A stretch of DNA of 14,299 bases, from assembly GCA_003598085.1 (NCBI GenBank), contig QZKU01000090.1, positions 1-14,299 on the forward strand, read 5' to 3'. Below, one piece after another: positions 6,534 through 14,299 of the stretch (positions within the stretch are counted from its first letter, which is position 1; each line of letters begins with the position of its first letter). Source of the DNA: Candidatus Abyssobacteria bacterium SURF_5 (GTDB taxonomy: Bacteria > Abyssobacteria > SURF-5). Made by a program: the position numbers and the translations under genes. The notes below the pieces were generated by a model. That model did not search any database. It saw nothing but the letters and a program-made list of their open reading frames with translations, and was not told the origin of the DNA.

Positions 6534-8006
6534 CTACGATTCGGCAGCAAATCTAGAGATAGTATTTTGAATTTCCTCTGATTTCCCTTTGAAGCCGTAC
6601 TGTTGGCAAATCTTCTGAGCTTCCTTTAGTATGGTAAAGGCCTCTTCCTTTTCATTCTTTCGAAAGTAGATGACACCTATATTTAATAATGCATCTGCCT
6701 TTCCCTTAGGATCATCTATCTTCTCGGAGAGATGTCGTGCGTTTTCGAGATATTCAAGGGCCTCATCTAATCGACCTACGTTCATATATACATACCCAAT
6801 CGTGCAATGTATCTCCGATACAGTATCCAAATCATCTAAAGAATCGCAAATATGCAGTGCCTCTTGAAGAATGGGCACTCCCTCTTTTTCGTTTCCTCGA
6901 TAAGTGGTAATCAGTCCTATGCAAGCTAAAGCTTTTGCTTTCCCTGTAAGATTTCCAATTTTTTCATAAATTATTAGAGCTTCCTGATGAGCTTCCGCGG
7001 CTTGATCCAATAGATTCTTCTGTTGACCTGCTGGCAACGCAAGGGCCTTATACCAATATATGATCCCGGTACTATACAAAGCGTTTGCCAATCCAATGGG
7101 GTTGTCAATTTTCCTGTACAGGGAGATGGCCTGTCTATTGAATTTTAAGGATTCATCGAGATTGCCAAATCGTTCATGGACGCTACCGATATTTGATAAG
7201 GCAATAGCCTGTCCCTCCAAATTTTCAATGACTCTGAAAATCTGAAGAGCGGTTTGATGTGACTCCAGAGCCTTTTCCAGATTGCCGAGGAACTTATGTA
7301 CATTACCTATATTGCCGATTTGGTTGGCTTGACCAAGCGCATCCTTTAGGCGCTCATAAATTTCCAAAGCCAAACGGTGGTATTCGAGCGCCTTTTCTAA
7401 ATTTCCCAAGTGCATGTAGATAATTCCAAGGTTACTGAGAAAGGTTGCCTGATAAGCCTCATGCTTAGATTTCGCAATATCTAAACCTATTAAGAAGGAA
7501 TTCTTGGCGCTGGAGTAATCTGTAATGTACATCTGGGATAGTCCGAGGTTTAAGTACCCTGACATGGTGGGAAGCACTTGTATTGATCGCCGATAATTTT
7601 CCGCGGCGTCTCGGTATTCTTTTTCTTGAAACATACATTCCGCCGCGTCAAAATATTTAGCTGCCCTTGCCTTGGCATCTTCAGCGGCGGCGTCAACTTC
7701 CATTTGAAAAGTAGTTGAAGAAGCTTTCAGAATACGTGCGCCACTGGTATCCTGGCTCTCCTGAAGAGAGGGTTTCTTCTCCACTTCAAGATACTCCCGG
7801 GCAGTATTGGAAAGGTAGCCAAAGAAGATGATGACAATTAAGAAGAAAAGTAGATATCCTTCTTTCCCTTTTGCCTTTATTAGGAAAGGAAAAAATTTCA
7901 GAGCAAACTCTGGATAACCAGCCTTTCCAAGTGTCAAGTGTAGACCCAGTACGGCAGCTATAAATCCAAAAAGCCCCGTTAGAATGATCAAAAGTTTGGG
8001 TATCAA
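6534..8006 (-). CDS. Membrane-anchored TPR-repeat protein
   Basis: A 490-residue protein with two hydrophobic helices near the N-terminus (about residues 4-26 and 50-66), then a short linker and an array of tetratricopeptide repeats from about 115 to 470. The repeats recur with a 40-residue period, typified by ALEYHRLALEIYERL, and resemble the kinesin-light-chain/TPR_12 type; eight or nine units are visible. TPR arrays bind peptides or partner proteins. No enzyme domain is seen. The start is TTG 8006 with AAGAGG upstream on the minus strand; no ATG is available before residue 102. It lies 58 bp downstream of hsdS on the same strand, so it is probably the last gene of the hsd operon. It appears more AT-rich than hsdR and hsdM, suggesting separate origin. 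Its role in restriction or another defence step is unknown. Confidence 0.8.
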   Translation of the reverse strand: MIPKLLIILTGLFGFIAAVLGLHLTLGKAGYPEFALKFFPFLIKAKGKEGYLLFFLIVIIFFGYLSNTAREYLEVEKKPSLQESQDTSGARILKASSTTFQMEVDAAAEDAKARAAKYFDAAECMFQEKEYRDAAENYRRSIQVLPTMSGYLNLGLSQMYITDYSSAKNSFLIGLDIAKSKHEAYQATFLSNLGIIYMHLGNLEKALEYHRLALEIYERLKDALGQANQIGNIGNVHKFLGNLEKALESHQTALQIFRVIENLEGQAIALSNIGSVHERFGNLDESLKFNRQAISLYRKIDNPIGLANALYSTGIIYWYKALALPAGQQKNLLDQAAEAHQEALIIYEKIGNLTGKAKALACIGLITTYRGNEKEGVPILQEALHICDSLDDLDTVSEIHCTIGYVYMNVGRLDEALEYLENARHLSEKIDDPKGKADALLNIGVIYFRKNEKEEAFTILKEAQKICQQYGFKGKSEEIQNTISRFAAES

Positions 8007-8064
8007 GCAGTGCCTCTTTCTCAGTCAATAGTGAAGGCTCACCAGACTTGTTGCAGGATTTCAA

Positions 8065-9798
8065 TTACTGTTGTGGTCCTGTATTCAGCATGTGATGCAC
8101 GACAGCTTCTATAAGTTTTTCGCTCTCGCAGAGGGATTTCCTGAGTTTTGTTTCGAGTTCGTCGCAGAGAGCCATGAGTTGGTCAACCTTAGTGACTATG
8201 CGTTCAAGTTCTGATAGTGGCGGGAGTGGAATAAGAAAATCTTTTAACCTTTTCATGCTTAGACCTTCTCGAGAAATTCCTACTTGTGCTGCCATAATGA
8301 TACTTTGTAGATAAGGAGATATCAGGCAAAGGTGGATATAATGGCGTATCTTATTATCGACCAAACGAACAATAGCCACATGTTGGCTCACGTTCCCGGT
8401 CAAGAAATTATCCGGGACAATGCAACTGCGCCCGATTGAAGCGCCGGTTATGTTTAACAAAATATCACAAGGTTCGACAGTTGTTTCTCGCATTCTTTCA
8501 TGGATATGTTCAGGTATAAGAGCGACATTATCGAGTTTCAAGCCATCATTCCAAACATTTTGGGAACGAATAAAAGGTATTCCTTTCTTTTCATATACGG
8601 CTTTACCTCCCCGTGGCGTACTGCCAGAACCAAGTTTAATGCTTATTTGTTCTAACCTAACCCATTCCCATTGGTTAGATAGCTTATAAGGCTGTTCCTG
8701 TAATTTGTTCGAAGACGAAGGCTTGAAATTCCTAATTCTTCCTTCTTTAATCAGCCGTTGTTTTTCGGCTTGGATTTTCTTGAGGAGGATGGATGCGGGT
8801 TCGTCGTTGGGGTTCTGGGGGACGAGCTTGCCCTGGACAGCGAGTTGGAGGATTGCCTGGCGGAGTTTCTGAACCGTTTCCGGCCGGTCGTACAACAGAT
8901 CGAAGTTGTCGCAGATACGCTGCCAGTGCTGAGCGAATTCTTTCGGATCCCGGGCAGACAGCATCTTATCCAGCAACGCGCCATTCAGCTTTAGCTGGCT
9001 TTCGCTTCTCTTTTTCTTTCGCTCCTCCAGTTCATCGCACAGCCCCATGAGGTGGTCGACTTTGGCGACAATACGTTTTTGTTCTGCAAACGGAGGAAGA
9101 GGAAATGGATTGAGTGAGAAATAATCCTTGGGAACCCTCTTTTGCCCGGCAGATCCAGTCATTTTTGCTTCTCCACAAATGAGGAAATCAGGGGACTTCA
9201 CATACAAGAGGACATACTCGGGCAAGAGAAGACTTTTATCCGCCGGACGAAAGACGTGCAATTCAGTTGTCCCAACTCCGACCCCATTAATTAGTCCCCG
9301 CATTACAACGGATTTGCCGTTTTGAAAACAAGGAGTGATCTTTGCGACGGCAACATCACCTTCCGCGAAATGAGTAAAGCCGCCTTTTATTTCTTTCCAA
9401 AAACGTGTTTCGGATTGTACCCACTTCCCGAACTCCGCAGGTATGAACGCCATAGGGATAAAGGAAACCTTTTTCCCGTCGTTCACCTCGTTTCTGGGAT
9501 TAATTAGACCTATATCCGTCAGTCGTGTCCATTCCCATCCATTAGGAAGTTGCCAGAGATTTTCTTTATCCATGCCCGTCGGTAATGACTTAGTATATTT
9601 CTTAAATCCTTCTTTTGTGAGTCGTCCTCTTTCCGATTTTAGCCTTTGCAGGAGGATGGAAGCGGGCTCATCATCAGGGTCCTGCGGAACAAGCTTCCCT
9701 TGGACCGCTAGTTGGAGGATCGTTTTACGGAGCTTTTCGACTCCATTTGGCGCGTCGGCGAGTATTTCAAAGTTTTCGATGAAGGGCTTTATGTTCAC
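8065..9798 (-). CDS. hsdS: Type I restriction specificity subunit
   Basis: A 577-residue HsdS subunit, which recognises the bipartite DNA target of the type I complex. Two target-recognition domains are evident, about residues 85-245 and 374-540. Each is preceded by a conserved helix block (ILQLAVQGKLVPQ at 28-40 and 316-328) and followed by a coiled-coil spacer (RIVAKVDHLMGLCDELEE and RIVTKVDQLMALCDELET). The two halves repeat with a 289-residue offset, the classic internal symmetry of HsdS; the variable domains between them set the sequence read. The start is GTG 9798, overlapping the hsdM stop by 4 bp (GTGA), so translation is coupled. Length is somewhat above the usual 400-470 because each half carries an extra N-terminal conserved segment. 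Both halves look intact. The recognition sequence cannot be predicted. Confidence 0.95.
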   Translation of the reverse strand: MNIKPFIENFEILADAPNGVEKLRKTILQLAVQGKLVPQDPDDEPASILLQRLKSERGRLTKEGFKKYTKSLPTGMDKENLWQLPNGWEWTRLTDIGLINPRNEVNDGKKVSFIPMAFIPAEFGKWVQSETRFWKEIKGGFTHFAEGDVAVAKITPCFQNGKSVVMRGLINGVGVGTTELHVFRPADKSLLLPEYVLLYVKSPDFLICGEAKMTGSAGQKRVPKDYFSLNPFPLPPFAEQKRIVAKVDHLMGLCDELEERKKKRSESQLKLNGALLDKMLSARDPKEFAQHWQRICDNFDLLYDRPETVQKLRQAILQLAVQGKLVPQNPNDEPASILLKKIQAEKQRLIKEGRIRNFKPSSSNKLQEQPYKLSNQWEWVRLEQISIKLGSGSTPRGGKAVYEKKGIPFIRSQNVWNDGLKLDNVALIPEHIHERMRETTVEPCDILLNITGASIGRSCIVPDNFLTGNVSQHVAIVRLVDNKIRHYIHLCLISPYLQSIIMAAQVGISREGLSMKRLKDFLIPLPPLSELERIVTKVDQLMALCDELETKLRKSLCESEKLIEAVVHHMLNTGPQQ

Positions 9799-11249
9799 TT
9801 CTTTTTTCCACCAAGGGAATCCAAGAGTTCCGCCTTCAGCGCGTTGCGGGTATGCGCCAGTTCAGCAAGAAGCTTCCTGTATTTGGCAAGCAATTCTTCA
9901 GGATCGCCGTGACTGGAATTCGAGGAGTTTGGATTCTTGATGTCGAGATTATACCCTCTGGCTACGATATCCTTTGCCGGTACTCTCCATGCGAACTCGT
10001 TTTCAACCCGATTATCCCACCACGCCTTCTCAGGCTCGAATTCCTCGATAAGAATCGGTTTTGTCTTCGAATAGGACTTATAGCCGTCCGGGTAAGGATG
10101 TTCGTAGTACCAGATCTCTTTGGTGGGTTCACCTTTGGTGAAGAACAGGAGATTGGTCTTGATGCCGGTGTAGGGACTGAATACTCCATTGGGGAGGCGT
10201 ACTATCGTATGGAGGTTGCATTCTTCGAGCAGCTTTTCTTTGATACGCGTCTTTACGCCCTCGCCGAAGAGAGTTCCATCTGGCAGGACCATTCCAGCGC
10301 GACCGCCCGGCCTCAGGAGATGCATGATCAAGACAAGGAAAAGGTCGGCTGTTTCCTTTGTCCGGAACGGGGCCGGAAAGTTGTTCTCGATGCCATCTTC
10401 TTCGATTCCTCCGAATGGAGGATTGGTTACAATTACATCGACCCTGTCTTTCGCGGTGTAATCACGCAAAGGCCGGGCAAGCGTATTGTCGTGCCGGATT
10501 TGTGAAGGAACCTCAATGCCGTGGAGAATCATATTGGTGATGCACAGGAGGTGAGGAAGCGGCTTCTTATCGGCTCCAAAAATTGACTGTTGAAGGATTC
10601 TTTCATCTTCAACGCTCTTTACCTGCTGCTTGCGAACATTTTCAATTGCGCACGTGAGGAAGCCTCCGGTGCCGCATGCGGGATCAAGCACCTTGTCACC
10701 GAGTTGGGGGGCTACCATATCGACAATGAATTGGGTGACGGCTCTTGGGGTGTAGTATTCGCCTGCGTTTCCGGCGCTCTGGAGGTCCTTGAGTATCTTT
10801 TCGTAGATATCTCCGAAGAGGTGGCGGTCCTTCGCCTTATTGAAATCGATGCTTTCATTCATCTTGTTTATGACCTGTCGCATCAGATGCCCGGACTTCA
10901 TATAGTTGTAGGCGTCCTCGAAGACCTCGCGTACGATGAAGCCGCGGGGATCGGCGCCGCGACCGAACGACAGATTCTTGAGGGTTTTGAACAGCTTGTT
11001 GTTCACGAAGTCGAGCAGTTCATCCCCGGTAATGCCTTCCGAATCCGCGGCCCAATTACTCCACCTGAGCTGGTCGGGGATGGGGGAACGGTACTTTTCT
11101 TCGAGAAGCTCATATTCCTTCTCGCGGTCATCGAATATTTTCAGGAAAATCATCCATCCAAGCTGGCTGATTCGCTGCGCGTCGCCGTCCACCCCGGCAT
11201 CTTTGCGCATGATATCCTGAATGCCTTTAATTGCGGCGGTGACTGACAT
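9795..11249 (-). CDS. hsdM: Type I DNA adenine methyltransferase subunit
   Basis: A 484-residue HsdM that transfers methyl groups from S-adenosylmethionine to adenine N6 in the target read by HsdS, protecting host DNA. It has the N-terminal helical HsdM domain (about 5-130), the AGNAGEYYTPRAV segment leading into the catalytic fold, the AdoMet motif DPACGTG (189-195) and the catalytic NPPF (276-279). The C-terminal tail is charged and helical, as expected for contact with HsdS. I chose ATG 11249, which has GAGAGGAAG a few bases upstream and begins MSVTAAIKGIQDIM, the normal start of the family. An upstream in-frame start at 11291 would add 14 residues encoded by a palindromic repeat and is rejected. 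It lies 105 bp after hsdR and overlaps hsdS by 4 bp. Confidence 0.95.
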   Translation of the reverse strand: MSVTAAIKGIQDIMRKDAGVDGDAQRISQLGWMIFLKIFDDREKEYELLEEKYRSPIPDQLRWSNWAADSEGITGDELLDFVNNKLFKTLKNLSFGRGADPRGFIVREVFEDAYNYMKSGHLMRQVINKMNESIDFNKAKDRHLFGDIYEKILKDLQSAGNAGEYYTPRAVTQFIVDMVAPQLGDKVLDPACGTGGFLTCAIENVRKQQVKSVEDERILQQSIFGADKKPLPHLLCITNMILHGIEVPSQIRHDNTLARPLRDYTAKDRVDVIVTNPPFGGIEEDGIENNFPAPFRTKETADLFLVLIMHLLRPGGRAGMVLPDGTLFGEGVKTRIKEKLLEECNLHTIVRLPNGVFSPYTGIKTNLLFFTKGEPTKEIWYYEHPYPDGYKSYSKTKPILIEEFEPEKAWWDNRVENEFAWRVPAKDIVARGYNLDIKNPNSSNSSHGDPEELLAKYRKLLAELAHTRNALKAELLDSLGGKKK

Positions 11250-11276
11250 TGATGCTTCCTCTCTGCATGAGGCTCT

Positions 11277-11338
11277 GGGGACAGACACCATTCTACGAAT
11301 TCAAAAAGACGTAAATTCCGTAAATGGTGTCAGTCCCC
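11277..11338. repeat. Palindromic REP-like element between hsdR and hsdM
   Basis: GGGGACAGACACCATT (11277-11292) and AATGGTGTCAGTCCCC (11323-11338) are inverted copies with one mismatch; inner bases TACGAATT and AATTCCGTA extend the pairing with a bulge. The whole 62-bp element can form a long hairpin. Its outer sequence matches a form I associate with dispersed palindromes linked to RAYT-type (Y1) transposases, though no transposase is present here. There is no T-run after the stem on the minus strand, so it is not a typical terminator, but it could affect mRNA processing or the hsdR:hsdM expression ratio. Confidence 0.8.
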
Positions 11339-11354
11339 GTCGCTCCGCCTTTGC

Positions 11355-13706
11355 TTATGCGGCGGTATATAGATATTCTTCGAGTTCCTGAACCGCCTGG
11401 AGGTATTCGTCTCTGCCTCCAAACGTATCTATGATTTCCAGTGGGGTACCGAACCGATTAATCGGCTGAACCTTGAGCACATTCATGCTTTCGATATTCT
11501 CGATGCCTTCGTCGGCGTACTTATTGAGTAAGGCATCGAGGATGGCGCGGGCTTTTTCTCCATACTTCGCGAAGTAATTCCGCTTGCGCACGTTTTCGGC
11601 GCGCTCGCGCCGCGTGAGGGGCGGCTGACCAAAGGCCACATGACAAACGAGGTCAAAGGGATCAAATTCCTTGCCGACTTCCTCGGCAAGGGGTTCAAGC
11701 AGAATACCTTGCTCCTCCATCTCTTCAATGATAGCCTGTTTTTTCTCCGCCTCCGTCCAGTGCTTCAGGAACTCGTCCAGAGAAGCGAATTCCTTTAGGA
11801 TGGTGTTTCTCGTGTAATCTTTGAGCGATTCGGTAATCAGCTTTCCATCTTTCGAATAATACTGGACGCGCTCCGCGACTACCCAGACGGGCACATCTGC
11901 AACGTAATACTTCTTCGCTCCCGCTCCCGGCGGCGGGTCTATAAGAATTCCGCTGTCATCCTCTCCATCTCCTTCTTCGTCTCCGTCTGTTTCGTCATCC
12001 GGCGGCAGGGTCGGTTCATCAGGTTCCGGCTCATAAATCTGTTCCGGCTTTCCATCGAAACCAGGATCGGCGAACAGTTCAGTTGCTTTCTTGAAATCCA
12101 TAATGGTGAAGAAGAGCTTGCCGTAATCCTCATTTATGCGGGTGCCGCGCCCGATGATCTGCTTGAATTGCGAGAGGGATTGGATGATTTGATCGAGAAC
12201 GATGAGTTTGCAGGTTTGGGCGTCCACTCCGGTGCTCATGAGTTTTGATGTTGTTGTAATGACAGGATATCGGCTTTCGGGGCTGATGAAATTGTCGAGT
12301 TCCGCCTTGCCTTCGTCATTATCGCCGGTAATCCGCATGATGTATCTGCGGTTTTCAGATGCAAGGTCGCCGTTCCGGTTTACGAGCGCCTTGCGCATTC
12401 GCTCGGCATGGTCGATATCCTCACAGAAGATAATTGTTTTGTCGTAGCGATCGGTGGCTTTGAGGAATTCGGTGACTTTCCTGGCGACCAGGTCTGTGCG
12501 CTGGTCCAGCACAAGGTCCCTGTCATAGTCTTTTTGATTATATATTCGGTCCTCGATGAGCTTGCCGTATTTATCGCGTTTTCCCTCTTCCGGCCGCCAT
12601 CCGGTGAGGTCTTTGTCGATGTCGATGCGAATGACCTTGTACGGGGCGAGGAATCCATCTTCGATGCCCTGCCTCAGAGAATAGAAGAAGACAGGAGGAC
12701 CGAAATAGTCGATGTTGGAAACGTATTTGGTTTCCTTTGGAGTGGCGGTCATGCCGATTTGGGTCGCCGAAGAATAGTATTCCAGGATCTCGCGCCAGGC
12801 CGAGTCTTCGGCTGCGCTGCCCCGATGACATTCATCCACGACGATAAGGTCGAAGAAATCCGGAGAGAACTGCTTATATATATTCTTTTCCTCTTCCAAG
12901 CCCGAGACTGCCTGATATAGCGCAAGATATACTTCATAGGATTTATCTACCTGCCGGTTTTTGATTTTCGTCATGGCCTGACCAAACGCCTTGAAATCGT
13001 TGGTTATGGTTTGGTCCACCAGGATGTTGCGGTCGGCCAAAAAAAGGATTCGCTTTTTCATCCGCGACTTCCACAGACGCCAGATGATTTGGAAAGCGGT
13101 GTAGGTCTTTCCGGTGCCTGTGGCCATAACCAGGAGAATGCGGTTCTGACCTTTGGCGATGGCTTCTATAGTTCGATTGATGGCGACCTGCTGATAATAA
13201 CGTGGGACCTTGCCGGTGATATCTGTGTAATTGTCCTGGGTGAGGAACTGCAGGATGGTGTCATCGTCATTTTTCCAGGCGCAGTAGCGCCGCCAAAGCT
13301 CGGTGTGTGAGGGAAAAGAATCGAGAGGGATTTCACGTTCCGGCTGTTCGCATGCGCCGGTGCAATCATGTTCCAGGAACGCATCGCCATTGGAGCTATA
13401 GGCGAATGGCACATCCAGCATTTCCGCGTAGGCGAGCGCCTGCTGCATGCCGTCGCCGATGCAGTAGTTGTTGGATTTTGCCTCGATAATGGCGACCGGG
13501 ACGTTCTCGTGGAAGAGAATGTAATCGGCGCGGCGGCCCTTTTTGCGAGAAGCCAGCCGGCCTTTGACCATGACTCGCCCTGGCGTAAGTGTGACTTCTT
13601 CGCGTACTTGCGTGAGGAGGTCCCATTCGGCGCGCTGGATGGCAGGCGTGATGAATTTGCTGCAGATGTCCCGCTCGCTGAGGCTTTTTTTGTTGAACGT
13701 TTCCAA
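11355..13706 (-). CDS. hsdR: Type I restriction endonuclease/translocase subunit
   Basis: A 783-residue HsdR, which translocates and cuts unmethylated DNA as part of the HsdRMS complex. The PD-(D/E)xK nuclease lies near the N-terminus, with Asp61 in RRADYILF and Glu75/Lys77 in VAIIEAK. The SF2 motor follows: Walker A ATGTGKT (195-201), DECH (291-294), MTATP (319-323) and motif [10 protein letters not shown] (516-523). Residues 558-584 form a strongly acidic, low-complexity linker before the C-terminal domain that docks on HsdM. The length fits compact EcoEI-like (type IB) subunits better than EcoKI. The start is TTG 13706, chosen because the frame closes at an upstream TGA and no ATG is available; GGAAAG lies about ten bases upstream. 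It is the first gene of the hsd operon. Confidence 0.94.
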   Translation of the reverse strand: METFNKKSLSERDICSKFITPAIQRAEWDLLTQVREEVTLTPGRVMVKGRLASRKKGRRADYILFHENVPVAIIEAKSNNYCIGDGMQQALAYAEMLDVPFAYSSNGDAFLEHDCTGACEQPEREIPLDSFPSHTELWRRYCAWKNDDDTILQFLTQDNYTDITGKVPRYYQQVAINRTIEAIAKGQNRILLVMATGTGKTYTAFQIIWRLWKSRMKKRILFLADRNILVDQTITNDFKAFGQAMTKIKNRQVDKSYEVYLALYQAVSGLEEEKNIYKQFSPDFFDLIVVDECHRGSAAEDSAWREILEYYSSATQIGMTATPKETKYVSNIDYFGPPVFFYSLRQGIEDGFLAPYKVIRIDIDKDLTGWRPEEGKRDKYGKLIEDRIYNQKDYDRDLVLDQRTDLVARKVTEFLKATDRYDKTIIFCEDIDHAERMRKALVNRNGDLASENRRYIMRITGDNDEGKAELDNFISPESRYPVITTTSKLMSTGVDAQTCKLIVLDQIIQSLSQFKQIIGRGTRINEDYGKLFFTIMDFKKATELFADPGFDGKPEQIYEPEPDEPTLPPDDETDGDEEGDGEDDSGILIDPPPGAGAKKYYVADVPVWVVAERVQYYSKDGKLITESLKDYTRNTILKEFASLDEFLKHWTEAEKKQAIIEEMEEQGILLEPLAEEVGKEFDPFDLVCHVAFGQPPLTRRERAENVRKRNYFAKYGEKARAILDALLNKYADEGIENIESMNVLKVQPINRFGTPLEIIDTFGGRDEYLQAVQELEEYLYTAA

Positions 13707-13753
13707 AATGAGAGAGCTTTCCAGCCGGAATCAGCCTACCTTTTCAGGTACTT

Positions 13754-13781
13754 ATTCTACAGGAATAAAAATTTTTGTCAA
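13754..13781 (-). promoter_or_regulatory. Promoter of the hsdRMS operon
   Basis: Read on the minus strand, TTGACA (13781-13776) is followed after 16 bp by TAGAAT (13759-13754). The predicted start, near 13747, gives a leader of about 40 nt before hsdR. The spacer is a run of A then T, which would be bent DNA. This is the only good promoter found ahead of the four minus-strand genes, so they are probably one transcript. Confidence 0.7.
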
Positions 13782-14156
13782 TTATAGCTATCGTGGAAGT
13801 GGCAAGAAGCTCTGGCGGACAGGTTTGTGGCGGCATCATTTGACATATCTGAAAGAGATTTATATATGTGTTCCTGCGATCTTCTACATTCTTAACACCT
13901 GCATATCCACAGCGCCCGCTCGCTAGAGCTTGATAGACTGTAGCGGATCATGAGATCAGCTCTCCTAATCCAATCAACTTCATTGGTTAATACTCTTCTC
14001 CATTCTTTTCCTTGCTCATCGTTTCACCGCGGAGACGAAGAGATCGCAAAGAAGGTTTCGGGCTCAACGTTCGAGGAAGAAACTGCTTTTGAATTTTCCT
14101 GTCTCGATGCGCTCGCTGATCTCTGTGGCAAATATCGTCTCAGGCTCAATCTATGC

Positions 14157-14178
14157 GGGCGACCACATGGGGCCGCCC
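14157..14178. repeat. GC-rich hairpin, dispersed repeat
   Basis: GGGCGACC (14157-14164) pairs with GGCCGCCC (14171-14178) around six loop bases, with one A.C mismatch. The surrounding form, gggcgaccacatgg then gccgcccctacgg, belongs to a dispersed intergenic repeat type I know from many environmental genomes. Confidence 0.55.
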
Positions 14179-14200
14179 CTACGGTTTATGGATGACGGCG

Positions 14201-14235
14201 AGGGGAAATCCCCCTTAGGAGACTGTCCCGTAATT
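14201..14235 (-). repeat. Right copy of the 35-bp inverted repeat
   Basis: The reverse complement of this stretch matches 89-123 with about three mismatches. It immediately precedes an AT-rich segment carrying a rightward promoter, so its right edge coincides with a sharp change in composition. Confidence 0.7.
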
Positions 14236-14262
14236 ATTACAAAAAATATTTAGTAAAATATA

Positions 14263-14291
14263 TTGATATTCACTTGATTCTCTGATATACT
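14263..14291 (+). promoter_or_regulatory. Strong promoter pointing out of the window
   Basis: TTGATA (14263-14268), a 17-bp spacer and TATACT (14286-14291), with TGA just before the -10, form a near-consensus extended -10 promoter. It should drive a gene that begins to the right of this window. Confidence 0.65.
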
Positions 14292-14299
14292 ACTTCCAA

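Larger units (their letters stand above)
13782..14262. other. Spacer without a supported gene
   Basis: No reading frame here has a ribosome binding site or a recognisable product. The segment holds a GC-rich hairpin at 14157-14178 and the right copy of the 35-bp inverted repeat at 14201-14235. The middle (about 14020-14060) is made of degenerate words of the ccgcggagacgaagag type, similar in style to the left-hand spacers. Confidence 0.65.

Noticed and set aside
9289-9297. AATTAGTCC in hsdS as another operator copy
   Set aside because: Only nine bases match, it is deep in a coding region of the opposite operon, and a chance hit of this length is reasonable in 14 kb.
9852-11246. Two long plus-strand frames of 217 and 218 codons opposite hsdM
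   Set aside because: They lie exactly antisense to a well-supported methyltransferase, have no ribosome binding site and no recognisable domain; they arise from codon bias of hsdM.
11250-11291. Upstream start extending hsdM by 14 residues
   Set aside because: The extension begins inside the palindromic repeat arm, while ATG 11249 has a good ribosome binding site and the normal HsdM N-terminus.
12408-12920. 170-codon plus-strand frame opposite hsdR
   Set aside because: Antisense to the conserved helicase motifs of HsdR, with no translation signals or family resemblance.

Overview
The window looks like a piece of the accessory genome of an uncultured, probably Gram-negative environmental bacterium. 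Intergenic DNA carries several dispersed repeats of the kind seen in environmental Deltaproteobacteria and related phyla: a GNRA-loop hairpin at 40-59, GC-rich palindromes, and degenerate cagatt/cgaatt-rich stretches. No ribosomal or core metabolic gene is present, so the taxonomic guess is weak. Strong SD sequences and sigma-70-like promoters are clear, and four of the nine genes use GTG or TTG starts.

Layout. 1-594: repeat-rich spacer ending in a compact promoter. 595-1262: a two-gene toxin-antitoxin unit, an AbrB-type antitoxin and a PIN-domain nuclease overlapping by 4 bp. 1263-2793: a long stretch of repeats and unrecognised, probably decayed DNA, ending in an AT-rich promoter with a 10-bp inverted repeat across its -35 box. 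2794-6436: an AAA+ ATPase, a subtilisin-like (S8) protease overlapping it by 8 bp, and a 62-residue YjzC-like protein. The first two match the architecture of the IetAS anti-phage system. 6437-6533: short convergent spacer. 6534-13706, minus strand: a complete type I restriction-modification operon read hsdR, hsdM, hsdS, followed by a membrane-anchored TPR protein. Its promoter is at about 13754-13781. 13782-14299: spacer with another GC-rich hairpin, an inverted copy of the repeat at the left end, and an excellent promoter pointing right, out of the window.

How the parts work together. This is a defence island. The type I system would methylate host DNA and cut unmodified DNA. The ATPase/protease pair would act on proteins after phage infection by a mechanism not yet settled. 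The toxin-antitoxin pair may act in abortive defence or in stabilising the island. The least explained parts are the YjzC-like third gene of the ATPase/protease unit, the TPR protein at the end of the hsd operon, the triple AATTAGTCCA motif at the ATPase promoter combined with a possible C-terminal HTH in that ATPase, and the palindrome between hsdR and hsdM.
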